A stretch of DNA of 64,000 nt from an uncultured Bacteroidales bacterium (lineage in GTDB: Bacteria; Bacteroidota; Bacteroidia; Bacteroidales; FEN-979). This document shows positions 44,465-54,026 of the stretch, in pieces (position 1 is the stretch's first letter; the number at the start of each line of letters is the position of its first letter). The notes below the pieces were generated by a model. That model made no database searches. It was not told where the DNA came from and saw only the letters and a program-made list of their open reading frames with translations. The stretch is from positions 24,888 to 88,887 of the forward strand of contig CAIVAT010000187.1 of the NCBI GenBank assembly GCA_903903985.1. The letters are read 5' to 3'. The translations under genes and the position numbers were made by a program.

Positions 44465-46147
44465 ATGACACAGGAAAATCAGGATCAGTCGGCCGGCATC
44501 AGGGAATTGCTTGAAAAAGTAGTTTTGCTTGAACAGAGGATTGATAAGATTGAAGGACAATTAGACATAGCCGTTCAGGGCATGGTATCGGCTCAGCCGG
44601 CCCGGTATCACTCTGAACAAGCTGAAAGCCATTCGGATGAAGACGTATTCGTCGACAAAGGGTTGATCGAATCAAACATTTTCGAATATGGCCTGGCATG
44701 GTTTGGAAGCCTGGTTTTGCTTTTCGGGATTGCCTTCCTGTCAAACTTCGCCAGAAACTACCTGAGTGGCCCACTGGCAAGCCTGGTGGGATATGGTGCG
44801 GTTGCCGGAGTGTTTTTCTTAAGCTGGTATCTCCGGAACTCTTTCTCTCATTTGTCGTTCATGCTTAATCTCAGCGGCCATTTACTAGTATATTATATTA
44901 CGCTGCGGTTATATTTTTTCATTGGCCAGCCTGTGATCCCGGTCAAAGGGATCGTGGTATTCCTGCTGTTTGGGGTAGTTTGCTTTCAAAGCTATTTAGC
45001 GATCCGTCGCAATTCTGAATTATTGGCCACAATCGCACTCATTCTGATCCTTGCCACCGCGCTGTTTGCAGATGCAACCTTTGTCAGTCTGCCATTGGTT
45101 GTTCTTGCAGCAGCCTTTTCCATGTTCCTGTTTATCCGGTTCAAATGGTGGCGGCTCATGCTTGTTACCCTGGTCCTGGTTTATCTTTCGCAAAGTATCT
45201 GGTTGATGAACAACCCGGTGATGGGTAATCCCTTCGGAACATTTTCAACACATCCTTTCAACCTGTTGTGCCTGTTCATCTATGGAGCCATCTTTTCACT
45301 TGTTCCGATGATCAAACAGGATACCAGGTTCCCTGAAGGCCTATATTCCGCTACCATCCTGATCAATGGCATAAGTTTTTCAGTCGTTCTTTTATTGGTT
45401 GCTGCTGCTTATTATATGGCAGGTTATGTGCTGATCTTCACATTGATCTCCGCATTATGCCTGTTCTATTCGATTTTTCTTAAATACCGCACCAGCCGAA
45501 TATTCGACCCTGCATTTTATGCCATTTACAGTTTCATGGCACTGAGTGTGGCGGTATATGGCTATTCAAAGCTTCCCGATGCCATCTGGCTGCTGGCCCT
45601 GCAAAGCCTCCTGGTTGTGTCATGGGCGCTTTGGTTCCGATCAAAGATCATCGTTGTAATGAATACCATTCTTTTTATCGGGATCATGGTTTTCTACATG
45701 GCCTTTTATCCTCCCGTGGATAAAGTCAACATTGCCTTTGTCATCGCAGCTTTTGTCAGTGCACGGATTATCAACTGGAAAAAAGAGCGCCTGACCCTTA
45801 AAACCGAAATGATCCGGAATATTTACCTCATTGCCCTATTTTTTGCCATGCTGTTTGCCCTGTATCATTTGGTGCCAAAACAATATGTCACGCTCTCCTG
45901 GACCGGAGCTGCCGTTTTTTATTTTATCATGAGCCTGATCCTGAAGAACATTAAATACCGCTGGATGGCCATTATGACCGTGCTGCTTACCGGGTTTTAC
46001 CTGTTCTTTGTCGACTTTTCCAATCTGGAAACCGGATACAGGGTACTGGCATTCCTTTTCCTGGCTTTAATTTCGCTGGGAGCATCCCTCTATTTTACAA
46101 AAAAGGTCCGTAAAAAATCCCATGTTGAAGTTGAGCAATCTAATTAA
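44465..46147 (+). CDS. Polytopic membrane protein, DUF2339-like
   Basis: A 560-residue protein with an N-terminal coiled-coil (LLEKVVLLEQRIDKIEGQLD), a linker, then some 14 or more hydrophobic helices starting at FEYGLAWFGSLVLLFGIAFL. Coiled coil followed by a long run of helices is the layout of DUF2339, although this one is shorter than most. Function is unknown. It starts 9 bases after the cytochrome gene and is likely in the same operon; whether it takes part in electron transfer cannot be told. Confidence 0.65.
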   Translation: MTQENQDQSAGIRELLEKVVLLEQRIDKIEGQLDIAVQGMVSAQPARYHSEQAESHSDEDVFVDKGLIESNIFEYGLAWFGSLVLLFGIAFLSNFARNYLSGPLASLVGYGAVAGVFFLSWYLRNSFSHLSFMLNLSGHLLVYYITLRLYFFIGQPVIPVKGIVVFLLFGVVCFQSYLAIRRNSELLATIALILILATALFADATFVSLPLVVLAAAFSMFLFIRFKWWRLMLVTLVLVYLSQSIWLMNNPVMGNPFGTFSTHPFNLLCLFIYGAIFSLVPMIKQDTRFPEGLYSATILINGISFSVVLLLVAAAYYMAGYVLIFTLISALCLFYSIFLKYRTSRIFDPAFYAIYSFMALSVAVYGYSKLPDAIWLLALQSLLVVSWALWFRSKIIVVMNTILFIGIMVFYMAFYPPVDKVNIAFVIAAFVSARIINWKKERLTLKTEMIRNIYLIALFFAMLFALYHLVPKQYVTLSWTGAAVFYFIMSLILKNIKYRWMAIMTVLLTGFYLFFVDFSNLETGYRVLAFLFLALISLGASLYFTKKVRKKSHVEVEQSN

Positions 46148-46154
46148 AACGATA

Positions 46155-46628
46155 ATGAAAAAAATAACTTTATTCCTGTTTTTGTTGGCAGTATATTCAC
46201 TGACCTGTGGTTCCGTTACTGCACAAAAGTCATCAGAAAAAATTAAAGCGGAAATCATGGAAACGTTGAAACAATGGAACAATGCCGGGAAAAATGCAAA
46301 TTTAGATCAGATTATGGCCCTGTATGACAACACTGATAATATTTTCATGGCAGGGTCTGACAGTGGAGAGATATTCAAAGGAAAAGACCAGATAAAAGGA
46401 TGGCTGGCCTTGCTCTTGAAAAACAATAGTTTCTCCTGGGAAATGAACCGAATTGACATTGATTACAATGGCAAGACAGCCTGGGTATTTGTTGATGGAG
46501 CGATGATTGTAACAAATAGCAAAGGAAAGTCGAGGAGAACTCCTTACCGTTTCATCGGTGTCCTGGTCAATAAAAACGGGAACTGGAAATGGCGTTTATT
46601 TAATGGTTCGGTACCCCAGGGGCATTAG
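46155..46628 (+). CDS. Secreted SnoaL/NTF2-like protein
   Basis: A 157-residue protein from the ATG at 46155, which opens a signal peptide (MKKITLFLFLLAVYS to TAQ). The body is a SnoaL-like or NTF2-like cone fold: WNNAGKNANLDQIMALYDN, FKGKDQIKGWLA, KTAWVFVDGAMIV and a final NGNWKWRLFNGSVPQG. Such domains bind small ligands or act as isomerases; nothing shows the ligand here. It starts 7 bases after the DUF2339-like gene and converges with tsaE. Confidence 0.75.
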   Translation: MKKITLFLFLLAVYSLTCGSVTAQKSSEKIKAEIMETLKQWNNAGKNANLDQIMALYDNTDNIFMAGSDSGEIFKGKDQIKGWLALLLKNNSFSWEMNRIDIDYNGKTAWVFVDGAMIVTNSKGKSRRTPYRFIGVLVNKNGNWKWRLFNGSVPQGH

Positions 46629-46632
46629 TTCA

Positions 46633-47037
46633 TCAGAATTCAATTACCCGTTCAAAATCGCCTGTGATGCGAACACGGATGACATCATCGGGGAGCAGGG
46701 AGTCAATCAATTCGGGCCATTCAAGAAAACAATAGCTGCCGGAATAGATATAATCCTCGTAACCAATGTCAAAAACTTCTTCGATTTTTTTGATCCGGTA
46801 AAAATCGAAATGAAAAACAGATTCCCCATCTATGGTTTTATATTCATTGATGATCGCAAAGGTGGGACTCTGGACAATATCAGCCACCCCAAGTTCACGG
46901 CAAATGGCTTTGATGAACGTCGTTTTACCGACCCCCATGCTGCCATAGAAGGCAAACACCCTTGCCCCCGGGAAGGAATCAATCAACTTCCTGGCTGCCG
47001 GCAACAGGTCCAGTTCTGAGATGCAGATATGTTTCAT
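46633..47037 (-). CDS. tsaE: tRNA threonylcarbamoyladenosine biosynthesis ATPase TsaE
   Basis: A 134-residue cytosolic ATPase that works with TsaB and TsaD to make t6A at position 37 of ANN-decoding tRNAs. The Walker A motif is FYGSMGVGKTTFIKAI; SPTFAIINEY, HFDFYRI and FLEWPELI are family landmarks. Length is normal. It starts 24 bases after porX on the same strand, a pairing that I recall as common in Bacteroidota. Confidence 0.93.
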   Translation of the reverse strand: MKHICISELDLLPAARKLIDSFPGARVFAFYGSMGVGKTTFIKAICRELGVADIVQSPTFAIINEYKTIDGESVFHFDFYRIKKIEEVFDIGYEDYIYSGSYCFLEWPELIDSLLPDDVIRVRITGDFERVIEF

Positions 47038-47061
47038 CGATCAATTCCTCATAGCATTGTC

Positions 47062-48615
47062 TTATTTGGGTTTCATGGTCACAAACGGGATTAAAACCTC
47101 TTCCATCGAAAGCCCTCCATGCTGAAAGGTATTCTTGTAATAATTCACATAGTAGTTGTAATTGTTGGGGTATGCAAAGAAGTCATTGCTCCGGCAGAAA
47201 ACATAGCTTGAGTTGACTGATGTCCTGGGAAGAAAAATATCAGCGGGATTGCGGACTTCAAACACCTCATTTTGCTCAAATTTCAATGCTCTTCCGGTTT
47301 TGTAACGCAAATTGGTATTGGTATTGCGGTCGCCAAGGATCTTCACGGGGTTGTCAACACGGATCGACCCGTGGTCGGTGGTGATTACAACATTGACGTC
47401 TTTTTCGGCCAGGTATTTCAGGATATCGATCAGGGGGGAATGTTGAAACCAGCTCACCGTAAGCGACCGGTAAGCCTTTTCATCATCGGCGAGTTCACGG
47501 ATGATCTCCATTTCGGTCCGCGCATGCGACAACATGTCGACGAAATTATACACAATAAAGTTGAGTTTGTTGACCATCAGGTTGGGCATCAGTTCCACGA
47601 GTTTTTTCCCGTATGTCTGATTCAGGACCTTGTAATAAGAATATTTCACGTCGCGGCCATAACGTTTGAGCAATTCGCCCAGCAATTCACTTTCAAAGTT
47701 GTTTTTTGGACCCTCCTCATCTTCATTGATCCAGAATTTCGGATATTTTTTCTCGATCTCCGTTGGCAACAACCCGGCGAATAGGGCATTCCGTGCATAT
47801 TGTGTCACCGAAGGCAGGATGCTGTAATAAATTTCCTCCTTTTCCACCCTGAAGTAATCTTCGAGAATGGGCTGCAACACTTTCCACTGGTCAAAACGGA
47901 GGTTGTCAATGAGGATGACGAACAAAGGTTTGCTGTCGTTCATCAGCGGAAACACCTTATCCTTGATGACGGTATGCGACTGAACAGGCTTATCCTGGCC
48001 CTTTCCGCTGATCCATTCAACATAATTCCGTTCAACGAATTTGCAGAAGACCTGGTTCGCTTCATCCTTCTGCATTTTAAGCACCTGGTTCATTCCATCG
48101 TCCATCAACTGGCCAAGTTTCAACTCCCAATAGATTAGCTTCTTATAAACTTCTGTCCACTCTTCAAAATTCAACCGGTTGCTGATCTCCATGCCGATGC
48201 TCCGGAATTCCTGCTGGTACTGATGCGTGGTTTTTTCACTCACCAGTTTTTTGTTTTCCAGGTTCTTCTTCAGGCATAGCAGTATCTGGTTTGGTTTTAC
48301 CGGTTTGATCAGGTAATCCGCAATACTGGAGCCGATGGCATCCTCCATGATGCTCTCCTCTTCACTCTTGGTGATCATCACCACCGGAAGCGATGGCAAT
48401 ATTGCCTTCATCCGCATCAGGGTCTCAATTCCCGATATTCCCGGCATTTGTTCATCAAGAAATACAATATCAAAAGGTTTGCCTTTTATGATATCAATTG
48501 CATCATGCCCATTGTTGACCGTTGTTACATCGTAGCCTTTTTCCTTTAAAAAAATGATATGCGGTTTCAGCAGGTCAATTTCATCATCGACCCATAATAT
48601 CGTGATCTTATCCAT
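47062..48615 (-). CDS. porX: PorX-type response regulator with PglZ phosphatase domain
   Basis: A 517-residue protein: receiver domain (1-120) with acidic pocket Asp10, Asp11 and phospho-acceptor Asp54 (IVFLDEQMPG), Thr/Lys switch residues (VVMITKS, LIKPVKP), a helical linker, and a PglZ alkaline-phosphatase-like domain (about 200-515; FVILIDNLRFDQW, LPSVTQYARNALFAG, VVITTDHGS). PorX is the regulator that, with PorY and a sigma factor, controls T9SS genes in Porphyromonas and relatives; its PglZ domain is a nucleotide phosphodiesterase. The presence of T9SS cargo in this window agrees with it. PorY is not in view. Confidence 0.92.
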   Translation of the reverse strand: MDKITILWVDDEIDLLKPHIIFLKEKGYDVTTVNNGHDAIDIIKGKPFDIVFLDEQMPGISGIETLMRMKAILPSLPVVMITKSEEESIMEDAIGSSIADYLIKPVKPNQILLCLKKNLENKKLVSEKTTHQYQQEFRSIGMEISNRLNFEEWTEVYKKLIYWELKLGQLMDDGMNQVLKMQKDEANQVFCKFVERNYVEWISGKGQDKPVQSHTVIKDKVFPLMNDSKPLFVILIDNLRFDQWKVLQPILEDYFRVEKEEIYYSILPSVTQYARNALFAGLLPTEIEKKYPKFWINEDEEGPKNNFESELLGELLKRYGRDVKYSYYKVLNQTYGKKLVELMPNLMVNKLNFIVYNFVDMLSHARTEMEIIRELADDEKAYRSLTVSWFQHSPLIDILKYLAEKDVNVVITTDHGSIRVDNPVKILGDRNTNTNLRYKTGRALKFEQNEVFEVRNPADIFLPRTSVNSSYVFCRSNDFFAYPNNYNYYVNYYKNTFQHGGLSMEEVLIPFVTMKPK

Positions 48616-48619
48616 AGAG

Positions 48620-48650
48620 TTTGTTTGCTTTAATAAATGTCGTAAGTTTG
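48620..48650 (+). promoter_or_regulatory. Canonical promoter of the HD phosphohydrolase-lpx cluster
   Basis: TTTG, 19 bases, TAAGTTTG: both elements and spacing fit the Bacteroidota consensus. The start would be near 48657, about 48 bases before the TTG start codon. Its -33 box is only 5 bases from the porX start codon. Confidence 0.75.
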
Positions 48651-48689
48651 TTTTTATTGTGATGCGATGACTGTTTTATGATTCTTTAA

Positions 48690-48697
48690 CAAATTTA
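48690..48697 (-). promoter_or_regulatory. -7 element of the porX promoter
   Basis: On the minus strand this reads TAAATTTG, a perfect TAnnTTTG, about 75 bases before the porX ATG. A GTTG lies 18 bases further upstream, inside the start of the HD gene, and could be the -33 box. The two divergent promoters therefore overlap. Confidence 0.5.
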
Positions 48698-48704
48698 GGC
48701 GATT

Positions 48705-49940
48705 TTGCACACCACCAACAAGCAAAAGATCATCAACGATCCGGTATATGGATTCATTACCATTCCGGATGCCTTGATTTTCGATGTCATAGAGCATCCT
48801 TATTTTCAGCGGTTACGGAGAATCCTTCAGCTCGGGCTCACCCATTATACCTATCCTTCAGCGCAGCACACCCGGTTTCAGCATGCCCTTGGGGCCATGC
48901 ATCTGATGGGACTTGCGGTTTCGGTGCTGCGTTTGAAAGGTATTGAAATTACTGACGAGGAGGCAAGGGGATTGAATCTGGCCATCCTTTTACATGATAT
49001 CGGTCATGGTCCGTTTTCACACACCCTTGAGCTGGCAATTGTCCGCGACCTGACCCATGAAGACCTCTCTAAACTTTTTCTTGCTGAACTGAACCGGCAG
49101 TTCGGCGGAAAATTGGGAATGGCCTATGCAATTTTCAATGATACCTATCCAAAGAAGTTTCTTCACCAACTGGTTTCAAGCCAGCTCGACATGGACCGGC
49201 TCGACTATCTTGCCCGCGACAGTTTTTTCACAGGAGTGGCGGAAGGAGTGATCAGCTACGACCGCATCATTAAGATGCTGACTGTGTGTGACGATGAATT
49301 GGTTGTTGAAGGAAAAGGTATTTATTCAATTGAAAAATTCCTGATCTCGAGGCGACTGATGTACTGGCAGGTATATCTTCATAAAACCGTGATCGCGGCT
49401 GACCAGTTACTGGTGAACCTGCTTAAACGCGCAAAATACCTGGGAGAAAAAGGAGAAGCGCTTTTTGCCACCCCCGCATTTGATGTATTTCTCAGAAACA
49501 ATCCCTCCAGGCATGATTTTGAGACTGACTGCAATTGGCTTGACCTTTTTGCACAACTCGATGATTTTGATGTTTTTACATCGGTAAAGGTATGGTCAAA
49601 TCATCCGGATCAGATCCTGTCCGATCTTTGTAACAGGCTTGTTAACCGGAGACTCTTCAGGGTTGAGATGCAAACAAAGGCCTTTGACCCGGAATATATA
49701 GGAATGCTGAAACAGAAAGTCATCCTTCAATACGGCCTGGCCCCGGATGAAACCGGCTATTATTTCACCTGCGACAAGGTCGAGAACAAAGCATACAATC
49801 CAAGTCATGAACGGATCATGATCAAAGGGAAGTCGAATGAACTGATCGATATTTCCGAAGCGTCCGAGCAACTTAACAATGCGGTAATGCCGACTACGCT
49901 AAGCAAATACTTGCTTTGTTATCCGAAGGAGATTTCATGA
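48705..49940 (+). CDS. HD-domain phosphohydrolase (SAMHD1/dGTPase-like)
   Basis: A 411-residue cytosolic enzyme with a TTG start, the only in-frame start that fits the frame and the promoter. The HD metal site is laid out as in SAMHD1-like and dGTPase-like proteins: QHTRFQHALGAMHL, LLHDIGHGPFSHTLE and QLDMDRLDYLARD. Family members cleave dNTPs or related nucleotides; the exact substrate is not known for this Bacteroidota group. It leads the lpxD-lpxC-fabZ-lpxA run after a 144-base gap, a gene order typical for the phylum. Confidence 0.87.
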   Translation: MHTTNKQKIINDPVYGFITIPDALIFDVIEHPYFQRLRRILQLGLTHYTYPSAQHTRFQHALGAMHLMGLAVSVLRLKGIEITDEEARGLNLAILLHDIGHGPFSHTLELAIVRDLTHEDLSKLFLAELNRQFGGKLGMAYAIFNDTYPKKFLHQLVSSQLDMDRLDYLARDSFFTGVAEGVISYDRIIKMLTVCDDELVVEGKGIYSIEKFLISRRLMYWQVYLHKTVIAADQLLVNLLKRAKYLGEKGEALFATPAFDVFLRNNPSRHDFETDCNWLDLFAQLDDFDVFTSVKVWSNHPDQILSDLCNRLVNRRLFRVEMQTKAFDPEYIGMLKQKVILQYGLAPDETGYYFTCDKVENKAYNPSHERIMIKGKSNELIDISEASEQLNNAVMPTTLSKYLLCYPKEIS

Positions 49941-50084
49941 TACCTGACACGTGTCGCAGGAAGTGTTCATAATCGGTATAAAGTGCTGTCGTTGTGCTTT
50001 TTAAAAAATTTCCAACCCGGCTTACGGAAATATTTGGTAAATTGCGGCACTTTTTATCCACAAAAAATTCACGAAGGTCAGTTC

Positions 50085-51122
50085 ATGGAATTCACCGCCG
50101 CTCAGATTGCCGGGTTTCTCAAAGGTACCGTTGAAGGTAACCCTGATGTTAAGGTTACCAATCTTTCAAAGATTGATGATGCGGAACCCGGAACCCTTTC
50201 ATTTCTAGCAAATCCGAAATACACCCCTTTTATTTATACCACCCAGGCCTCGGTTATAGTGGTCAATGATGATTTTACAGCTACACAACCGGTTGACCGC
50301 ACCCTGATCCGCGTAGCCGATGCCTACTCCTCCTTTGCCACGCTGCTTGAAATGTTCGATCAGTCGCAGGCGGGAGTTGCAGGTATTTCAGCGCATGCTG
50401 CCATCAACCCGTCGGCCACGTTGGACGAAAATGTTTTTGTTGGCGACTTTACGGTAATCGGAAAAAATGTGATGATCGGAAAAAATGTAGTGATCCATCC
50501 GCAGGTATTCATTGGAAACAATGTGACCATTGGCGATCATTCTATTCTGTACCCCGGTGTGAAGGTATATCATGATTGTATCATTGGAATGCGTTGCACA
50601 CTGCATTCCGGCGTGGTTATTGGTTCCGACGGATTCGGGTTTGCACCGGTAACGGGCAAAGCCTATCAGAAGATCCCTCAGTTGGGCAATGTGATCCTGG
50701 AAGAGAATGTGGAGGTCGGCTCCAACACGACAATCGACCGGGCTACACTTGGTTCAACCATCATCAGGAAAGGGGTGAAACTCGACAACCTCATCCAGGT
50801 GGGCCATAACGCGGAAATCGGTGAAAATACTGTTATTGCCGCACAGACCGGGATCAGTGGTTCAACGAAAATAGGTAAAAACTGCATGATTGGCGGACAA
50901 GTGGGCATTGCCGGACATCTTACCATCGCCGACAATGTGAAAATCGCTCCCATGTCGGGCGTTGAAGCAAGCATTAAACAAGAAGGAGCCATCATGCTGG
51001 GCAGCCCGGTAGCCCTTGAAATCGGGAAAGCCAGGCGCAATTTCATCCACTGGCGAAACCTTGACGAAATTGTCAGGAAAGTTTACGCTATTGAAAAACA
51101 ACTGAACAAATCACATGAGTGA
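50085..51122 (+). CDS. lpxD: UDP-3-O-acylglucosamine N-acyltransferase LpxD
   Basis: A 345-residue enzyme adding the second hydroxyacyl chain in lipid A synthesis. I chose the ATG at 50085 ([14 protein letters not shown]) because it begins the standard LpxD N-terminal domain; the frame extends upstream without protein-like sequence. A left-handed beta-helix of hexapeptide repeats (from about residue 100) is evident, with the catalytic His in [11 protein letters not shown]. It overlaps lpxC-fabZ by 8 bases. Confidence 0.93.
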   Translation: MEFTAAQIAGFLKGTVEGNPDVKVTNLSKIDDAEPGTLSFLANPKYTPFIYTTQASVIVVNDDFTATQPVDRTLIRVADAYSSFATLLEMFDQSQAGVAGISAHAAINPSATLDENVFVGDFTVIGKNVMIGKNVVIHPQVFIGNNVTIGDHSILYPGVKVYHDCIIGMRCTLHSGVVIGSDGFGFAPVTGKAYQKIPQLGNVILEENVEVGSNTTIDRATLGSTIIRKGVKLDNLIQVGHNAEIGENTVIAAQTGISGSTKIGKNCMIGGQVGIAGHLTIADNVKIAPMSGVEASIKQEGAIMLGSPVALEIGKARRNFIHWRNLDEIVRKVYAIEKQLNKSHE

Positions 51123-52506
51123 AAAACAGAGAACCATCAAAGCTCCGGTAACCATCTCCGGGGTGGGCCTGCATACCGGCAATGAAGTTGTGATCACCTT
51201 CAAACCCGCCCCAGAAAATTATGGATACAAGTTCCGCAGAGTCGATCTCAACGCAGGTACCTTGGTGGATGCCGATGTGGAACATGTCGTTGATACATCC
51301 CGGGGCACCAGCATAGAACAGGATGGTGTGCGCATCGATACCATTGAACATGTTCTGGCGGCGCTTGCCGGGTTGCAGATCGACAATGCCATCATCGAAC
51401 TGAACCAATCCGAAACACCGATCCTTGACGGAAGTTCAAAATACTATGTTGAGGCAATTCAATCGGTTGGCATCGTTGAGCAGAAAGCCCTGCGCCAGTA
51501 TTTTGAGATCACTTCGAACATCACCTACCTGAACCCGGAAAAAAAGGTTGAACTGATTGCCATTCCTTCCAGCGAGTTCAAGATTTCGGTCATGATCGAT
51601 TATGAATCCAAAGTCCTGCAGTCACAAAATGCAACCCTGACCAACCTCAGCCAGTTTGAGCATGATTTTTCCAGCTGCCGCACCTTTGTTTTCATGCATG
51701 AACTAGAATACCTTCTGAACAACAACCTGATCAAGGGTGGCGACCTCAGCAATGCCATCGTGTTTGTGGACCGCGAAATGTCACATGCTGAACTTGACCA
51801 CCTGGCGCACCTCTTTAACAAACCAAAAGTCAAAGTGCAGAAGGAGGGGATCCTTAACAATCTGGAACTGCAATACCCGAACGAACCGGCCCGTCACAAA
51901 TTACTTGATATCATTGGCGACCTTGCCCTTGTCGGGATGCCAATCAAAGGGCACATCATTGCCACCCGTCCAGGGCACTACTCAAATGTTGAATTCGCAA
52001 AGCTGATCAAAAAACAGTTAAAAAAAGAACGTCATTCAGAGAGTGGACACAGGTTCGACCCCAACAAACCTCCCATCTACAATATCAACCAGATTAAAAA
52101 TATTCTTCCGCATCGTCCGCCATTCCTTTTCCTGGACAAGATCATTGAGATGGGGGCCGATTATGTGGTAGGTGTGAAAAATGTCACCATCAATGAAGCA
52201 TTTTTTGTAGGTCATTTCCCCGATGAGCCTGTAATGCCGGGTGTACTGATGATCGAAGCCCTGGCACAAAATGGGGGAATCCTTGCGCTGAGCACCCTGG
52301 AGGATCCTCAGAATTACCTTACTTTATTTGTCAAGATCGACAACGTTAAATTCCGGCACAAAGTTGTACCTGGTGATACGCTTGTTTTTTTCTGCCAGTT
52401 CACCGGCCCGATGCGTCGTGGTTTGATCACCATGAAAGGGGTCGCTTACGTTGGCAACAAGATTGTTATGGAAGCCGAGATGATGGCGCAACTTCAACGT
52501 AAATAA
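51115..52506 (+). CDS. lpxC-fabZ: Bifunctional LpxC deacetylase / FabZ dehydratase
   Basis: A 463-residue fusion. Residues 1 to about 300 are LpxC, the zinc deacetylase that commits UDP-acyl-GlcNAc to lipid A ([10 protein letters not shown], zinc ligands in EHVLAALAG and [19 protein letters not shown]). Residues about 315-463 are FabZ, a 3-hydroxyacyl-ACP dehydratase ([13 protein letters not shown], catalytic His in [12 protein letters not shown]). This fusion is a Bacteroidota hallmark and links lipid A precursor use with fatty-acid synthesis. The ATG overlaps the lpxD stop; lpxA follows after 7 bases. Confidence 0.96.
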   Translation: MSEKQRTIKAPVTISGVGLHTGNEVVITFKPAPENYGYKFRRVDLNAGTLVDADVEHVVDTSRGTSIEQDGVRIDTIEHVLAALAGLQIDNAIIELNQSETPILDGSSKYYVEAIQSVGIVEQKALRQYFEITSNITYLNPEKKVELIAIPSSEFKISVMIDYESKVLQSQNATLTNLSQFEHDFSSCRTFVFMHELEYLLNNNLIKGGDLSNAIVFVDREMSHAELDHLAHLFNKPKVKVQKEGILNNLELQYPNEPARHKLLDIIGDLALVGMPIKGHIIATRPGHYSNVEFAKLIKKQLKKERHSESGHRFDPNKPPIYNINQIKNILPHRPPFLFLDKIIEMGADYVVGVKNVTINEAFFVGHFPDEPVMPGVLMIEALAQNGGILALSTLEDPQNYLTLFVKIDNVKFRHKVVPGDTLVFFCQFTGPMRRGLITMKGVAYVGNKIVMEAEMMAQLQRK

Positions 52507-52513
52507 TTCTGTC

Positions 52514-53305
52514 ATGAATCAGCCCCTTGCATATGTGAATCCACAGGCCAAAGTTGCTGCCAATGTGGTCATTGAACCCTTCGTTTCCATTGATAAAAAC
52601 GTCATCATCGAAGAAGGCACCTGGATCGGCTCCAACGTGACCATCATGGAGGGTGCGCGCATCGGTAAGAATTGCAAAATATTTCCCGGGGCTGTTATTT
52701 CGGCAATTCCGCAGGATCTGAAATTTGCGGGAGAAGACACCATTGTGAAAATCGGAAATAATGTCGTCATCCGCGAATTCGCAACCATTAACCGCGGTAC
52801 CAGGGCAAGTTACGAAACGGTGATCGGTGACAATGCTTTGTTGATGGCCTATGTTCATATCGCTCATGACTGTGTGATCGGTAACAATGTCATCCTGGCC
52901 AATGCCGTCATGCTTGCAGGGCATTGCATTGTTGACGACTGGGCCATTATCGGGGGCATGGTCCCGGTACACCAGTTTTGTCATATTGGCACCCATTCCA
53001 TCATTGCAGGAGGAACCGGTGTGGGGAAGGATGTTCCACCCTATACAAAAGCAGCCAGGGATCCTCTTTCATACGTCGGGGTTAATTCAATCGGACTGCG
53101 CAGAAGGGGCTTTACCCCCGAAGTTATCAATAAAATTCAGGAAATTTACCGGATCATTTTCATCAAGGGTTATAATGTTACTCAAGCTGTTGAGATCATT
53201 GAAGCCAAAGTTGAAGCAACACCTGAACGCGACGAAATTCTTTCATTTATCGCCAATTCAAGCCGGGGAATTATGAAAGGGTATTCCAAAATGAGGGAAA
53301 AGTAA
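52514..53305 (+). CDS. lpxA: Acyl-ACP-UDP-GlcNAc O-acyltransferase LpxA
   Basis: A 263-residue hexapeptide-repeat enzyme, first step of lipid A synthesis. Landmarks: NPQAKVAANVVIEPFVSID, the catalytic His in AYVHIAHDCVIGNN, IGGMVPVHQF and the C-terminal helical part with GLRRRGFTPEVINKIQEIYR. Length is almost equal to E. coli LpxA. It is the last lpx gene of the overlapping cluster. Confidence 0.95.
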   Translation: MNQPLAYVNPQAKVAANVVIEPFVSIDKNVIIEEGTWIGSNVTIMEGARIGKNCKIFPGAVISAIPQDLKFAGEDTIVKIGNNVVIREFATINRGTRASYETVIGDNALLMAYVHIAHDCVIGNNVILANAVMLAGHCIVDDWAIIGGMVPVHQFCHIGTHSIIAGGTGVGKDVPPYTKAARDPLSYVGVNSIGLRRRGFTPEVINKIQEIYRIIFIKGYNVTQAVEIIEAKVEATPERDEILSFIANSSRGIMKGYSKMREK

Positions 53306-53349
53306 TCACTGGGCCTGGGAAGGATGACCGGCTGGCATGGTAAACCTGG

Positions 53350-53973
53350 ATGATGAAAATTCAACTGGAACAAATCGGGAAGAAATTCAATACGGAGTGG
53401 ATCTTCCGGGATGTCATTTTTACATTTGACAAAAATTCAATTTCGGTCATCCTCGGCCGCAATGGTTCCGGAAAATCAACACTGCTTCAGATCGTGGCAG
53501 GAAACCTGCTTCCCTCCTCCGGGAAAATTATTTATACCCGCGATGGACAAACGATCCATGGCGATGAAATTTTTCGCCACCTCACCATGGTTGCCCCTTA
53601 CCTTGAGCTTATCGAGGACTTCACGCTGAATGAGATGCTTGAATTTCATTTTTCTTTCAAACATTACCTGCCCGGGTACGACCTGGCATCAGTCACAAAC
53701 CTGCTTCATTTTCCAACCATGAAGCATAAACAGATCCGCCAGTTTTCATCGGGAATGAAGCAAAGGGTCAAACTGGTACTGGCCATACTCAGTGATGTAC
53801 CGTTGATCCTGCTGGATGAACCTGCCATGAACCTTGACAAACCCGGTATCGATTGGTACCATGGCCTGGTGAATGAATTTGCAGGAAACCGTACGATCAT
53901 CATTTGCTCAAATCTCCATCAAACCGAGTCGGCATTTGCCACCAAAGCACTTCAAATTGAAGAATACAAGTAG
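53350..53973 (+). CDS. ABC transporter ATP-binding protein
   Basis: A 207-residue ATPase with Walker A (LGRNGSGKST), signature (FSSGMKQRVKL), Walker B (LILLDEPAMNLD) and a His-switch region near the end (ICSNLHQTESA). The signature deviates from the usual LSGGQ. No permease gene is adjacent. It follows lpxA by 44 bases, a position where Bacteroidota often have such an ATPase; the cargo is unknown. Confidence 0.87.
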   Translation: MMKIQLEQIGKKFNTEWIFRDVIFTFDKNSISVILGRNGSGKSTLLQIVAGNLLPSSGKIIYTRDGQTIHGDEIFRHLTMVAPYLELIEDFTLNEMLEFHFSFKHYLPGYDLASVTNLLHFPTMKHKQIRQFSSGMKQRVKLVLAILSDVPLILLDEPAMNLDKPGIDWYHGLVNEFAGNRTIIICSNLHQTESAFATKALQIEEYK

Positions 53974-53991
53974 CGAAGCAGCAAAATAGCA
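53968..53991. repeat. Short octamer tandem repeat, AAATAGCA type
   Basis: AAGTAGCG, AAGCAGCA and AAATAGCA run from the stop codon of the ABC ATPase gene into the gap. They belong to the same octamer family as the repeat at 39906-39929. Confidence 0.55.
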
Positions 53992-54026
53992 ATTAAGGGA
54001 AATTCCTTTACGCGTACATGTCACGT

